Shown here piece after piece: positions 1 to 9,396 of a stretch of DNA of 64,000 bases. The translations under genes were made by a program, and so were the position numbers. This stretch comes from JACOMY01 sp046233115 (GTDB taxonomy: Bacteria > Pseudomonadota > Alphaproteobacteria > Kiloniellales > JACOMY01): positions 248,001-312,000 of the forward strand of contig JBJXHM010000005.1 of the NCBI GenBank assembly GCA_046233115.1. The letters are read 5' to 3'. Numbering within the stretch: the first letter of the stretch is position 1; every line of letters begins with the position of its first letter. Under the pieces are notes generated by a model that searched no databases, was not told where the DNA came from, and saw only the letters and a program-made list of their open reading frames with translations.

Positions 1-917
1 CGCTGGAGATGGCCTGCTGGGACATCGTCGGCAAGGCCGCCGGCAAGCCGGTCTACGAGCTGCTGGGCGGCCGGGTGCACGAGGGGCTGCGCAGCTACAC
101 CTACCTCTATCCGCCGGAGGGCAGCGCCAACCAGGGCGACGCCCCGGTCTACAACGATCCCGACGCCGCGGCCGAGGTCGCAGCCGCCGAGGTCGCGCGC
201 GGCTTCACCGCGGTGAAGTTCGATCCGGCCGGCCCCTACACGGTCTACGACGGCCACATGCCGAACCTGGAGGCCATCGCGCGCTCCGCCGCCTTCTGCC
301 GGAAGATCCGCGAGGCGGTCCGCGACAAGGCCGACCTGCTGTTCGGCACTCACGGCCAGTTCACCGCCTCCGGCGCAATCCGTCTGGCCAAGCGGCTGGA
401 GCCCTACGACCCGCTCTGGTTCGAGGAGCCGACGCCACCGGAGCTGCCGGAGGAGATGGCCAAGGTCGCTCGTGCCACCTCGATCCCCGTCGCCACCGGC
501 GAGCGGCTGACCAGCAAGTGGGAGTTTGCCCGGGTGATCGAGAGCGGGGCCGCCGCCATCCTGCAGATGAACCTGGGCCGTGTCGGCGGCCTGCTGGAGG
601 CCAAGAAGATCGCCGGCATGGCCGAAGTGCACTACGTCCAGCTCGCCCCCCACCTCTACTGCGGTCCGGTCGTCGGTGCCGCCAATGTCCAGCTTGCCGC
701 CTGCTCCCCCAACTTCCTGATCCTGGAGAGCATTCGCGAGTGGGGCGGCTTCCATGCCGAGCTGCTGAAGAAGCCAATCGCCTGGGAGGCCGGCTACGTG
801 ATCCCGCCGAGCGAGCCCGGCCTCGGCGTGGAGCTGAATGAGGATGTGGCGCTGGCGCATCCCTACGCGGGCGACAAGCTGCACCTGGAGATGACCCAGA
901 CCCCGGTCCGCCGTTAA
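1..917 (+). CDS. Mandelate racemase/muconate lactonizing enzyme family protein, 5' partial
   Basis: This is the C-terminal part (304 residues) of an enolase-superfamily enzyme; the reading frame is open through the left edge, so the N-terminal capping domain is missing. Family hallmarks are visible: the MACWDIVGKA helix at the domain junction, a KFDP strand (catalytic Lys type), GTHGQF, the WFEEP metal-ligand Glu, ATGERL with the next Glu, and QLAPHLYCGP with a His at the barrel end. Members abstract a proton alpha to a carboxylate using Mg2+, and are usually acid-sugar dehydratases or racemases. Residue spacing looks more like the sugar-acid dehydratases than muconate cycloisomerase, but the substrate cannot be read from sequence. 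The next gene starts 15 bp downstream on the same strand, suggesting one transcript. Confidence 0.85.
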   Translation, partial: LEMACWDIVGKAAGKPVYELLGGRVHEGLRSYTYLYPPEGSANQGDAPVYNDPDAAAEVAAAEVARGFTAVKFDPAGPYTVYDGHMPNLEAIARSAAFCRKIREAVRDKADLLFGTHGQFTASGAIRLAKRLEPYDPLWFEEPTPPELPEEMAKVARATSIPVATGERLTSKWEFARVIESGAAAILQMNLGRVGGLLEAKKIAGMAEVHYVQLAPHLYCGPVVGAANVQLAACSPNFLILESIREWGGFHAELLKKPIAWEAGYVIPPSEPGLGVELNEDVALAHPYAGDKLHLEMTQTPVRR

Positions 918-932
918 TCTGAGGAGGCAAGA

Positions 933-1865
933 ATGGTACGTTACGGTTTCATCGGTCTGGGAAATCTAGGCAAGCACCTTGCCGCGAGCCTGGCCAAGGC
1001 CGGCTTCCCCCTCACGGTCACCGACCTGCGCCCCGAGAGTGCCGAGCCGCTGCTGGCCCTGGGGGCCGTCTGGGCCGAGAGCCCGCACGCGGTGGCCGCG
1101 GCGAGCGACGCGGTCATCACCTGCCTGCCCTCGCCGGCCGCCGCCACCGCGGTGCTGCTGGGGCCGGAGGGCGTGCTCGACGGCCTGGCATCCGGCGGGA
1201 CCTGGATCGAGATGAGCACCAACGATCCCGGCGAGGTGCAGAAGATCGCGCGCCGCGCCACCTCCAAGGGCATCGACACCCTGGAGGCGCCGGTGACCGG
1301 CGGCGTGCACCGCGCGGCCGACGGCGCCATCACCGTGCTGGTCGGCGGCGAGGCCGCGGTCTTCAAGCGGCACAAGCCGGCCTTCCAGGCGATGGGCGGC
1401 GAGATCTTCCACATGGGTCCGCTGGGCTCGGCCGCGGTGATCAAGGTCATCACCAACATGCTGGCCTTCATCAACCTGGTGAGCGTCGGCGAGGCGTTGA
1501 TGCTGGCCAAGCGCGGCGGGCTGGACCTGGCCCAGGCCTTCCACGCGATCCGCGCCAGCTCCGGCAACTCCTTCGTCCACGAGACCGAGGGCCAGGTGAT
1601 CCTGAACGGCAGCTACGACATCGGCTTCACCATGGACCTGGCCGCCAAGGACCTGCATTTCGCCACCGAGATGGGCCGTAGCTTCGGCGTGCCGCTGGAG
1701 GTCGCCGGCCTGGTCGAGCAGATCTTCCGCCGCGCCCAGCAGCAGTACGGCGGCGACGCCTGGTCGCCCAAGGTGGTGAAGCTGCTGGAGGACGCGCTCG
1801 GCACCGACCTGCGCGCCGAGGGCTTCCCGGCGCAGATCACGGAAGAGATGATGAAGCGGCGGTAG
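933..1865 (+). CDS. NAD(P)-dependent oxidoreductase, 3-hydroxyisobutyrate dehydrogenase family
   Basis: A 310-residue beta-hydroxyacid dehydrogenase. The N-terminus shows the Rossmann dinucleotide loop GLGNLG at about residues 8-13. The substrate-binding stretch EAPVTGGVHRAADG follows at about 110-125, and the catalytic lysine region GPLGSAAVIKVITNML near 165-180. Length and domain order match 3-hydroxyisobutyrate dehydrogenase and tartronate semialdehyde reductase. Family members reversibly oxidise short 3-hydroxy acids with NAD(P)+. A ribosome site (GAGGAGG, about 8 bases before ATG) supports the start. It sits 15 bp after the enolase-superfamily gene, so it probably works on the product of that dehydratase; this coupling is inferred from position only. 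Confidence 0.9.
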   Translation: MVRYGFIGLGNLGKHLAASLAKAGFPLTVTDLRPESAEPLLALGAVWAESPHAVAAASDAVITCLPSPAAATAVLLGPEGVLDGLASGGTWIEMSTNDPGEVQKIARRATSKGIDTLEAPVTGGVHRAADGAITVLVGGEAAVFKRHKPAFQAMGGEIFHMGPLGSAAVIKVITNMLAFINLVSVGEALMLAKRGGLDLAQAFHAIRASSGNSFVHETEGQVILNGSYDIGFTMDLAAKDLHFATEMGRSFGVPLEVAGLVEQIFRRAQQQYGGDAWSPKVVKLLEDALGTDLRAEGFPAQITEEMMKRR

Positions 1866-1978
1866 CCCCCTTACACCTTCAAAACAGAGAAGAAGCGACC
1901 GGCCGGGTGACGCCATTTGGCGATTGCCCGGCGTGATCCGCGGCGCTGCCCGCCAGGGCGCAGGCTATAGGCAGGCTC

Positions 1979-3544
1979 TTGTCCAACGTCCAGCAGGAGC
2001 CCGCGCCCGTGCCCAAGCCCCCCAACATCGTCCTGGTCATGGCCGACCAGCTGGCCCCGCACTTCACCGGCACCTACGGCCATCCGCTGGTGAAGACGCC
2101 GAACCTGGACAAGCTGGCCGCCCGCGGCGCGCGTTTCGATGCCGCCTACTGCAATGCCCCGCTCTGCGCGCCATCGCGCTTCAGCTTCCTGGCGGGCCAG
2201 CTCGGCAGCCGCATCGGCGCCTACGACAACGCCTCGGAGTTCCCGGCCTCGGTCCCTACCCTGGCGCACTACCTGCGGCTCATGGGCTATCGCACCTGCC
2301 TCGCCGGCAAGATGCACTTCGTCGGCCCAGACCAGCTGCACGGCTTCGAGGAGCGGGTGACCACCGACGTCTATCCCTCCGATCATGCCTGGACGCCGAA
2401 CTGGGAGCAGCCGGACCAGCGCATCGACAAGTGGTACCACAACATGGACTCGGTGCGCGAAGCCGGCACCGCGGCCACCACTTTCCAGCTCGAGTTCGAC
2501 GACGAGGTCGCCTTCTTCTCACGCCGGCGCCTCTTCGACTACGCCAAGGAGAAGGTCGCGCCCTTCTTCATGGTGCTGGGCTTCATCCACCCGCACGACC
2601 CCTACGTCGCCCGGCCGGAGTGGTGGGACCTCTATCAGGACGAGGAGATCCCGCTGCCGGAGGTATCCATCCCCTGGGACGAGCAGGACCCGCACAGCCG
2701 CCGGGTCCTGCACGGCATCATGGCCGACGTCGCCGACGACATCACCGAGCAGCAGGTGCGAAACGCCCGCCACGGCTATTTCTCCAACGCCAGCTACGTC
2801 GACGCCAAGCTGGGCCAGATTCTGCAGACCCTGGAGGAGGCCGGCGTCGCCGACGACACCCTGGTGGTCTTCACCTCCGACCACGGCGACATGCTGGGCG
2901 AGCGCGGGCTCTGGTACAAGATGACCTTCTTCGAGCAGTCGGCGCGGGTGCCGCTGGTGATCGCCGGTCCCGGCGTGAAGGCCGGCCTCACCGTCCCCAA
3001 CGCCTGCTCGCTCATCGACCTGCTGCCGACGGTCCTGGAGGCCGCAGCGCGCGGCGGCGCCGAGACGCCCGATCTGGGCCAGAGCCTGGACGGGCGCTCC
3101 CTGCTGCCGCTGGCCGAGGGCCGCGGCGAGGACGACCCCGACGTGACCTACGTCGAGTACCTGGCCGAGTGCACCGGCGCGCCGCTCTTCATGATCCGCC
3201 GCGGCCGCTGGAAGTACAGCCAGTGCGAAGGCGACCCGCCGCAGCTCTACGACCTGGAGACGGACCCGAAGGAGCTAACCAACCTGGCCGCCGATCCGGC
3301 CCAGGCCGAGCGGGTCGCGGCCTTTGCCGCCGAGGTCGCCGAGCGCTGGGACGCCGAGGCCCTGCGCCGCCAGGTGATGGCCAGCCAGCGCCGGCGCCGG
3401 GTTGTGCATGCCGCCATGGAGGTCGGCAGCCTCACCTCCTGGGACTACCAGCCCAAGCGCGACGCGGCGCAGGAGTACGTGCGCAACCACATGGACTGGA
3501 CGGTGGCGGCCGAACGCTCCCGCTTCCCTCCCCTGAAGGGCTGA
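1979..3544 (+). CDS. betC: Choline-sulfatase-type sulfatase
   Basis: A 521-residue type I sulfatase. NIVLVMADQL near the N-terminus gives the first metal ligands. CAPSR at about residues 63-67 is the C-x-P-S-R signature whose Cys matures to formylglycine. GKMHFVGPD and TSDHGDMLGERG supply further active-site residues. The C-terminal segment with SWDYQPKRDAAQEYVRNH and a terminal basic stretch is characteristic of choline-sulfatase, which releases choline and sulfate from choline-O-sulfate. No signal peptide is seen, so the enzyme is probably cytoplasmic. The TTG at 1979 is the only start that keeps the first beta-strand with some leader; a GTG at about 2009 is an alternative. No choline oxidation genes or BetI are adjacent, so the substrate assignment rests on the C-terminal motif. 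Confidence 0.8.
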   Translation: MSNVQQEPAPVPKPPNIVLVMADQLAPHFTGTYGHPLVKTPNLDKLAARGARFDAAYCNAPLCAPSRFSFLAGQLGSRIGAYDNASEFPASVPTLAHYLRLMGYRTCLAGKMHFVGPDQLHGFEERVTTDVYPSDHAWTPNWEQPDQRIDKWYHNMDSVREAGTAATTFQLEFDDEVAFFSRRRLFDYAKEKVAPFFMVLGFIHPHDPYVARPEWWDLYQDEEIPLPEVSIPWDEQDPHSRRVLHGIMADVADDITEQQVRNARHGYFSNASYVDAKLGQILQTLEEAGVADDTLVVFTSDHGDMLGERGLWYKMTFFEQSARVPLVIAGPGVKAGLTVPNACSLIDLLPTVLEAAARGGAETPDLGQSLDGRSLLPLAEGRGEDDPDVTYVEYLAECTGAPLFMIRRGRWKYSQCEGDPPQLYDLETDPKELTNLAADPAQAERVAAFAAEVAERWDAEALRRQVMASQRRRRVVHAAMEVGSLTSWDYQPKRDAAQEYVRNHMDWTVAAERSRFPPLKG

Positions 3545-3618
3545 GGCGGAAGTCAGCAAGATCTATCAAGCGGCGGCGGGCTAGGGTCATGGCGAAACAC
3601 AACGCAGGAGCGAGCACC

Positions 3619-4452
3619 ATGACCGCCACCCCCTACTTCGACCGCCTGGAGCGGGTGAAGGCCTACATCTACGACCACCTGGACGAGACGATCAACCTGA
3701 ACCGCCTGGCCGAAGTCGCCTGCCTCTCGCCGCACCACTGGCACCGGGTCTACACCGCCGTCGAGGGCGAGACCATCGCCGCCACGGTGCGCCGCCTGCG
3801 CCTGCACCGCGCCGCCGGCCACCTGGCCAACGGCGAAGAGCCGGTCGAGACCGTCGCCAGGCAGGCCGGCTACGGCAGCGCCGCCGCCTTCACCCGCGCC
3901 TTCGTCGAGACCTACGGCATGCCGCCGGCCCAGTACCGCCGCGAGGGCAGCCACCAGGTCTTCAAGACCCCCGGCAAGGCCCCCACCCCGGCCGCGCTGG
4001 CCGTGCGCATCGTGGATCTGCCGGAGCAACGCCTGCTCGCCGTGCCGCATCTCGGCTCCTACATGGAGATCGGCAAGGCCTTCGACACGCTGTTCCGCAC
4101 CCTGGGCGCACGCGGCCTGATCGGCCCGGAGGCGCAGATGCTGGGCGTCTACCACAGCGACCCCTCCGCCGTGCCGGAAGCAGAGCTCCGCGCCCATGCC
4201 GGCATGGTCTCCGACGCCCCGGCCGAGCCGCCCCTGGAGGCCCTCACCCTGCGCGGCGGCCGCTACGCCCGGCTCTGCCACAAGGGTCCCTACGCCGACA
4301 TGCGCTCTGCCTACGACTGGCTCTTCGGCCAGTGGCTACCGCAGTCCGGCCAGGAACCGGCCGATGCGCCGGTGCTGGAGCGCTACCTCAACACCCCGCA
4401 GGATACCCTGCCGACCGAGCTGCTGACGGAGATCTACCTGCCGCTGCGCTAA
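3619..4452 (+). CDS. AraC-family regulator with C-terminal GyrI-like effector domain
   Basis: A 277-residue regulator with an inverted domain order. Two AraC helix-turn-helix motifs come first: LNRLAEVACLSPHHWHRVY at about 25-45 and VARQAGYGSAAAFTRAFVET at about 75-95, ending in PAQYRR. A GyrI/SOUL-like small-molecule-binding domain fills residues about 120-277. The start chosen is the second of two in-frame ATGs because GCAGGAG lies 9 bases upstream; the first ATG is at 3589. Proteins of this layout (Rob/MarA-like plus GyrI domain) usually sense hydrophobic or cationic compounds. The stop codon overlaps tail to tail with the stop of the convergent hyuA gene. Targets are unknown; the neighbouring sulfatase is a candidate. 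Confidence 0.85.
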   Translation: MTATPYFDRLERVKAYIYDHLDETINLNRLAEVACLSPHHWHRVYTAVEGETIAATVRRLRLHRAAGHLANGEEPVETVARQAGYGSAAAFTRAFVETYGMPPAQYRREGSHQVFKTPGKAPTPAALAVRIVDLPEQRLLAVPHLGSYMEIGKAFDTLFRTLGARGLIGPEAQMLGVYHSDPSAVPEAELRAHAGMVSDAPAEPPLEALTLRGGRYARLCHKGPYADMRSAYDWLFGQWLPQSGQEPADAPVLERYLNTPQDTLPTELLTEIYLPLR

Positions 4453-6500
4453 CCCGCCAAACGCAGCCGCAGCAGGTCCAGCCGGTCCCGCCTGAGCACC
4501 TGCCCCGGCAGGACCAGAGTCGTGGTGGTCTCCTCCTCCACCAGGCAGGGGCCGGAGATCTCCAGGTCCAGCGGCAGGGACTCCCGCCGATAGACCGGGC
4601 AGGCCTCAAAAGCCCCCTCCGGCAAGATCAGGCGGCGATGGCCGCTGGGGCGAGCCTCTTCCGGCAGCCGCTCCGCCGCGACCGGCTGCAGGGTCAGGGT
4701 CGGCCAGTCGAGGCGGCTGGAAAGGCGCAGGCCGACCAGCTCCACCGCGCTCTCGGGCAAGGCAAAGGTATAGCTCCGCTCGTGCGCGGCATCGAAGGCG
4801 CAGCGGACGGCCTCGAACCCCGCCCCCGCTTGCAGCGGCACGGTGACCGAGTGCTCCTGGCCCTGGTAACGCAGGTCGAGCGCCTGGCGATGCTGGATCG
4901 CAGCCTCCGGCGCGAAGCGGGCGAAGTGGCCGGCTGCGGCCTCCGCCATGGCGGTGAAGCCGGCCGCGCTGTCGGCCAGGGCGGCGTCGTCAAAGGGACG
5001 ATGCAGCGCCTGCTCCTGGTCCAGGCGCGGCACGGTCGCCAGCATGCCCCAGGCGGAGAAGATGCCGGCATGCGGCGGCACCAGCACCTCGGCGGCACCC
5101 AGTTCACGGGCCAAGGCCGCGCCGTGCATGGCCCCGCCGCCGCCGCTGACCAGCAGCGCGAAGTCGCGTGGGTCGTGGCCGCGCTGCACCGAGACGAGCT
5201 GCAGGGCGTTGATCATGTTGGCCTCGGCCACCCGGATGATCGCCAGCGCCGCGGCCGGCACCTCCAGGCCCAAGGCCTCGGCCAGCGGCGCCATCGCCGT
5301 CTCGGCCGAGGCGACGTCCAGCGGCAGGCGCCCGCCGGCGAAGGTCGTCGGGTCCAGCACACCGGTCAGCAGCTTGGCGTCGGTCACGGTGGGACGGCTG
5401 CCGCCGCGGCCGTAGCAGGCCGGCCCCGGCTCGGCGCCCGCGCTCTCCGGGCCGACCTTCAGGCTGCCGCTGTCGTCGACCCAGGCGAGCGAGCCGCCGC
5501 CGGCGCCGATCTCGACGATGTCGACGACCGGCATCAGCAGGGGATAGCCGGGATCGACGCGGCTGCGCTCCAGGCTGTAGGTGGTGCCGACCCTGGGCTC
5601 GCCACCCTGGATCAGCGAGCACTTGGCGGTGGTGCCGCCGATGTCGAGCGCGATCAGGTCGGGCTGGCCGGCCGCGCGTCCTACCGCCGCCGCGCCGCTG
5701 AGCCCGCCGGCCGGCCCGCTCTCGACCATCTGCAGCGGCTGCTCGGCCGCCCAGGCGAAGTCGGCCGAGCCGCCGTTGGAGAGCATCGCCAGGTAGGGCG
5801 GTCGGAAGCCCTGCCCCTCCAAGGCACCGCTCAGGTGCGCCAGGTAGCGGGCCATCACCGGACGGACATAGGCGTTCAGCACCGCGGTGTTGCTGCGCTC
5901 GTACTCGCGCCAGGCGCGGGTCAGCTCGTGCGAGGCGGTGACCGAGACCTCGGGCCAGAGCTCGGCGATCAGCGCCTTGCAGCGCGCCTCGTGTGCCGGG
6001 TCGGCATAGGCATTGAGGAAGGCGATGGCGATGGCCTCCACGCCGCTGCTGCGGCAGGCCGCGACGATCGTCGCGATGGCGGCCTCGTCCAGCTGCTCCA
6101 GTTCCTTGCCCTGCCAGTCGCTGCGTTCGGCCACCTCGAAGCGCAGCGCCCGCGGCACGAAAGCCTCCGGCGAGCGGAAGCGCAGGTTATAGAGGTCCGG
6201 CCGGTTGCCGCGGCCGATCTCCAGCACGTCTCGGAAGCCAGCGGTGGTGATCAGCGCCGTCTTCGCGCCCTTGCGCTCGGTCAGCGCGTTGATGACCGTG
6301 GTGCCGCCGTGGATCAGGAAGGCCACCGCTTCGGCCCCGACCCCGCTCTGGGCAATGGCGTTCAGCACGCCCTGGCTCGGGTCCCTGGGCGTGGTCAGGG
6401 TCTTGGCCGTGATCAGCCGGCCGGAGGCCTCGTCGTAGGCGACCAGGTCGGTGAAGGTGCCACCGACGTCGGTGGCGAGCCGGATGCGGCCGCGGGTCAT
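4449..6500 (-). CDS. hyuA: Hydantoinase/oxoprolinase family protein, HyuA-type subunit
   Basis: A 683-residue ATP-grasping subunit of an N-methylhydantoinase/5-oxoprolinase-type amidohydrolase. The N-terminus carries TDVGGTFTDLVAYD, the ASKHA phosphate-binding motif. HGGTTVINALTERKG follows at about 60-75 and the second ATP-binding element DIGGTTAKCSLI lies near 290. Together with HyuB it would couple ATP hydrolysis to opening of a cyclic amide or a related carboxylation/hydrolysis. Its ATG overlaps the TGA of hyuB in ATGA (6497-6500), so translation is coupled. Sequence alone does not separate N-methylhydantoinase, oxoprolinase and acetone-carboxylase-like functions. No dedicated transporter or N-carbamoylase lies beside it. 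Confidence 0.88.
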   Translation of the reverse strand: MTRGRIRLATDVGGTFTDLVAYDEASGRLITAKTLTTPRDPSQGVLNAIAQSGVGAEAVAFLIHGGTTVINALTERKGAKTALITTAGFRDVLEIGRGNRPDLYNLRFRSPEAFVPRALRFEVAERSDWQGKELEQLDEAAIATIVAACRSSGVEAIAIAFLNAYADPAHEARCKALIAELWPEVSVTASHELTRAWREYERSNTAVLNAYVRPVMARYLAHLSGALEGQGFRPPYLAMLSNGGSADFAWAAEQPLQMVESGPAGGLSGAAAVGRAAGQPDLIALDIGGTTAKCSLIQGGEPRVGTTYSLERSRVDPGYPLLMPVVDIVEIGAGGGSLAWVDDSGSLKVGPESAGAEPGPACYGRGGSRPTVTDAKLLTGVLDPTTFAGGRLPLDVASAETAMAPLAEALGLEVPAAALAIIRVAEANMINALQLVSVQRGHDPRDFALLVSGGGGAMHGAALARELGAAEVLVPPHAGIFSAWGMLATVPRLDQEQALHRPFDDAALADSAAGFTAMAEAAAGHFARFAPEAAIQHRQALDLRYQGQEHSVTVPLQAGAGFEAVRCAFDAAHERSYTFALPESAVELVGLRLSSRLDWPTLTLQPVAAERLPEEARPSGHRRLILPEGAFEACPVYRRESLPLDLEISGPCLVEEETTTTLVLPGQVLRRDRLDLLRLRLAG

Positions 6501-8200
6501 GCGCGCCAGTCCGTGCCGTAGGCGGCCAGCGCCTGCTCCTCGCTGAGATAGCCGGCGGCGACGTCCGCCGCCACCGCGGCAGGCGGGCGCTCGGCCGGCG
6601 GGCCATAGCCGCCGCCGTTGCCGGTGACGATACGCACGCGGTCGCCGACCTGCAGGTCCAGGTGCGGGCTGCGGGTCAGGGTCAGGACCTCGCCGTTGCG
6701 GACCACCTCGACCCGGTTGCAGCTCCCGCTCTGGCCGCCCGCCATGCCCCAGGGCGGCGTCTCCGAGCGGCCGACGCTGCAATAGAGGAAGTTGCCTTCC
6801 TCCAGCACCTCGTACTCGCGCAGCAGGCCAAAGCCGCCGCGTCGGCGCCCTGCCCCGCCGCCGTCGGCCGTGTTGAGCGCATAGCGGCGCAGCCGCAAGG
6901 GAAAGCGCGCCTCGATCACCTCACAGGCATAGTTGTAGGTATCGCCGTCAGTCAGCGCGATCAGGGCGGAGGCGCCGTCGGCCTCGCGGCTGGCACCCCA
7001 GCCGCCGTGCGCCGGCTCGATATGGACGTACTCGCGTGCCCCGCCGCCGCCACGCCCGCAGAGGTAGGCAACGGTGAGGCTCATGTAGCTGCCGGCGCTG
7101 AAACGCTCTGGCGAGAGCGGCGCCAGGGCCTTCCAGGCCAGCTCCGAGGCCTGGGCCGAGCCCTCGTAGTACCAGCCGACCGGCGATGGCGGCTCGGCGG
7201 TGAAGACCGTGCCGGGCGGGCAGATCACCTCCAGCGGCTGGAACCAGCCGTCGTTGGCCGGCGCCTGCGGGTCGACCAGCGCCTTGAAGACCGTTTTCAC
7301 CGCCGAGAGCAGGGCGCCACGGGTGCAGTTGATCGGCGCCTTGCGCGCCTCGGCGCTGCCGGTGAAGTCGAAGCAGACGCGCTCGCCGGCGATGGTGACC
7401 TTCACCCGGACGGGAATGCGGTCGCGCACCACGCCGTCGCCGTCGATCCAGTCCTCGGCCTCGTAGCAACCGTCCGGCAGGGCCGCCACGGCACGGCGGC
7501 TGGCGGCGGCGTCACGCTCCAGGATGTGGCCGAAGCAAGCCTCCAGTGCCTCCGCGCCATAGCGCTCCGCCACCTCCAGCAGGCGCCGCTCGGCGATGCG
7601 GGTCGCCGCCAGCTCCGCATTGAGGTCGCCGATGGCAAGGTCGGGATAGCGCAGGTTGGCCTTCAGCAGGTCCAAGAGGCCGGGGTCGATCTCGTTGTCC
7701 CGGCAGAGCCGCAAGCTGGGGAAACGCAGGCCCTCCTGATAGACCTCGGTGGCGTCGGGCGGGATGCTGCCTGGCTTGGCGCCGCCGACGTCGATCCAAT
7801 GCGCGACCGAGAGCGCGAAGGCCAGCAGTCGGCCGTCCGGCAGAAAGACCGGCCGCATGATGGCCACGTCGCAAGCATGGGTGCCGCCGTCGTAGGGCTG
7901 GTTGGAGATGAAGACGTCGCCCGGCCGGAAGCTGCCGCCGTGCTTGGCGATCAGGTGCTTCACCTGCTCGGAGAAGGTGCCGGTGAAGAGGGTGATGCCG
8001 TTGCCCTGCGCGACCAGCCGCCCCTCGGCGTCGCAGAGCCCGCAGGCGAAGTCGAGGATCTCGTAGATCACCGGGCTCATCGAGGTGCGGGCCAAGACCG
8101 CCCCCATCTCGTCCACCGTCGCCGTCAGCTTTCCCCAAAGAATGTCCAAGGTGATGCGGTCCAACCCGGTGCTCCCTAGCCTCAGCCTGTGTTCCGCCAA
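6497..8200 (-). CDS. hyuB: Hydantoinase/oxoprolinase family protein, HyuB-type subunit
   Basis: A 567-residue partner of HyuA. The opening DRITLDILWGKLTATVDEMG, then SDRMSP-like RTSMSPVIYE, FTGTFSEQV, and FISNQPYDGGTHACD are hallmarks of the HyuB family. GGGGGYGPP-like NGGGYGPPAERPP near the C-terminus is the typical terminal signature. It is the first gene of the two-gene minus-strand operon. The listed start is a TTG; a second TTG at 8164 directly before DRITL is a plausible alternative, so the first 12 residues are uncertain. Upstream, a gap of about 200 bp separates it from the divergent DUF2189 gene and probably holds both promoters. Confidence 0.88.
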   Translation of the reverse strand: MAEHRLRLGSTGLDRITLDILWGKLTATVDEMGAVLARTSMSPVIYEILDFACGLCDAEGRLVAQGNGITLFTGTFSEQVKHLIAKHGGSFRPGDVFISNQPYDGGTHACDVAIMRPVFLPDGRLLAFALSVAHWIDVGGAKPGSIPPDATEVYQEGLRFPSLRLCRDNEIDPGLLDLLKANLRYPDLAIGDLNAELAATRIAERRLLEVAERYGAEALEACFGHILERDAAASRRAVAALPDGCYEAEDWIDGDGVVRDRIPVRVKVTIAGERVCFDFTGSAEARKAPINCTRGALLSAVKTVFKALVDPQAPANDGWFQPLEVICPPGTVFTAEPPSPVGWYYEGSAQASELAWKALAPLSPERFSAGSYMSLTVAYLCGRGGGGAREYVHIEPAHGGWGASREADGASALIALTDGDTYNYACEVIEARFPLRLRRYALNTADGGGAGRRRGGFGLLREYEVLEEGNFLYCSVGRSETPPWGMAGGQSGSCNRVEVVRNGEVLTLTRSPHLDLQVGDRVRIVTGNGGGYGPPAERPPAAVAADVAAGYLSEEQALAAYGTDWRA

Positions 8201-8408
8201 TCAAGCAAAAGCCTCCGCGTCCCACAACACCCGGCCGGTCTGGCATGGCTGCCCTGTCGCGGAGCCTCCGCCTGTGCTATCCTGTCGCATAATCGCCAGG
8301 CCGGAGTCCGGCTCTTGCCACAGTGGCTTACGAGCTAGGTCCTGAGGGTTTCGATCCGGGTCCGGTTCGGTTGGGGGGGATGCATCGCTGTAGCCGAAGG
8401 AGGCTCCC

Positions 8409-9188
8409 ATGCTGCTGCAAGAGACCCTGAGCCAGGAAGTCGCGGTCAAGCGGCTCGACCTCGGCAATCTGAAGGAAGCGCTGCGCTTGGGATGGGACGA
8501 TTTCCGTGCGGCCCCGACCCATCTCTACTTCCTCGCCCTCTTCTATCCCGTGGTGATGTTCGTCGGCGTCTGGGCCGCGGTCGACGACAACATGATCCCG
8601 CTGCTCTTCCCGCTGCTGAGCGGCGCGGCGCTGCTGGGCCCCTTCTCTGCCATCGTGCTCTACGAGATGAGCCGTCAGCGCGAGCAGGGCGAAAACGTCT
8701 CGATCCGCCAAGCCCTGCGGATGCTGATCTCACGTGCAGCCCCGGCCATCGCCGGCCTCGCCATCGCCCTGGTGGTGGTCTTCGGGCTCTGGATCTGGGC
8801 CGGCATCGGGCTCTATCACGGCCTGATCGGCGTGGTTCAGGACCGCTCCTTCACCGGCTTTTTCGGCGAGGTGCTCTCAACCTCGGCTGGCTGGAGCCTG
8901 ATCCTGGTCGGCGTCGGGGTGGGATTTCTCTTTGCCCTGGCGGTGCTGGCCTGCTTCGGCATGGCCTTCCAGGCCGTGGTCGACCATGGCGACGATTCCT
9001 TCTCCGCCGTCTGGATCTCGCTACGGGTCTTCTGCGCCAACCCGCTGATGCTGCTCTGCTGGGGCGCTATCGTCGTCGCCCTGCTGGCGGCCACGGTGGT
9101 CACGCTCTTCGCCGGCCTGGCCGTGGTCCTGCCGCTGCTGGGCCACGCCAGCTGGCATCTCTACCGGCAGGCGGTGCCGCACAGATAG
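8409..9188 (+). CDS. DUF2189 domain-containing integral membrane protein
   Basis: A 259-residue protein with about six hydrophobic segments (around residues 42-60, 65-85, 110-140, 160-190, 205-240). The N-terminal cytoplasmic stretch LGNLKEALRLGWDDFRAAP matches DUF2189 proteins, a family of inner-membrane proteins of unknown function common in alphaproteobacteria, sometimes near cytochrome oxidase genes. The start is well supported by AAGGAGG 6 bases before the ATG. It stands alone, divergent from hyuB and followed by a long non-coding stretch with a palindromic repeat. No function can be given. Confidence 0.8.
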   Translation: MLLQETLSQEVAVKRLDLGNLKEALRLGWDDFRAAPTHLYFLALFYPVVMFVGVWAAVDDNMIPLLFPLLSGAALLGPFSAIVLYEMSRQREQGENVSIRQALRMLISRAAPAIAGLAIALVVVFGLWIWAGIGLYHGLIGVVQDRSFTGFFGEVLSTSAGWSLILVGVGVGFLFALAVLACFGMAFQAVVDHGDDSFSAVWISLRVFCANPLMLLCWGAIVVALLAATVVTLFAGLAVVLPLLGHASWHLYRQAVPHR

Positions 9189-9280
9189 CAGCGGCCAACC
9201 TGACCAGGTTCGGTGCGAAAGCGCTCGGCTGCAATGCTCCAGCCTCATTTTGGCCGGGATAGTCCATGCCCGACCTTGGC

Positions 9281-9396
9281 TAGAGCAGGATGACGTCAAA
9301 TCGAAACGATTTGTCGTCTGAATCCTGCTCTACAACTTTGAAAGATAGAGCAGATTGACGCGATCATGTGAATCCACCTGATCGCGATCTGCTCTA
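9281..9396 (+). repeat. Dispersed palindromic repeat, copy 1 (modules A and B)
   Basis: Two imperfect palindromes joined by a short linker. Module A (9281-9332) has TAGAGCAGGAT and ATCCTGCTCTA as outer arms and a perfect inner hairpin CAAATCG-AAA-CGATTTG. Module B (9345-9395) has TAGAGCAGA/TCTGCTCTA outer arms and CGCGATCA/TGATCGCG inner arms. The linker is CAACTTTGAAAGA. Related copies lie at 14783, 33434 and 49989. Both ends carry TA, as expected for an element inserted at a TA dinucleotide. Confidence 0.9.

Noticed and set aside
1924..3588. Open frame running upstream of the AraC gene through the sulfatase in another frame
   Set aside because: Only the part from 3619 has AraC/GyrI motifs; the upstream part is a shadow of the sulfatase gene.
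4332..6521. Long plus-strand open frame of more than 700 codons opposite hyuA
   Set aside because: It lies antisense to a clear HyuA gene, has Arg/Gly/Ala/Gln-biased composition typical of complement frames in high-GC DNA, and shows no domain motif.
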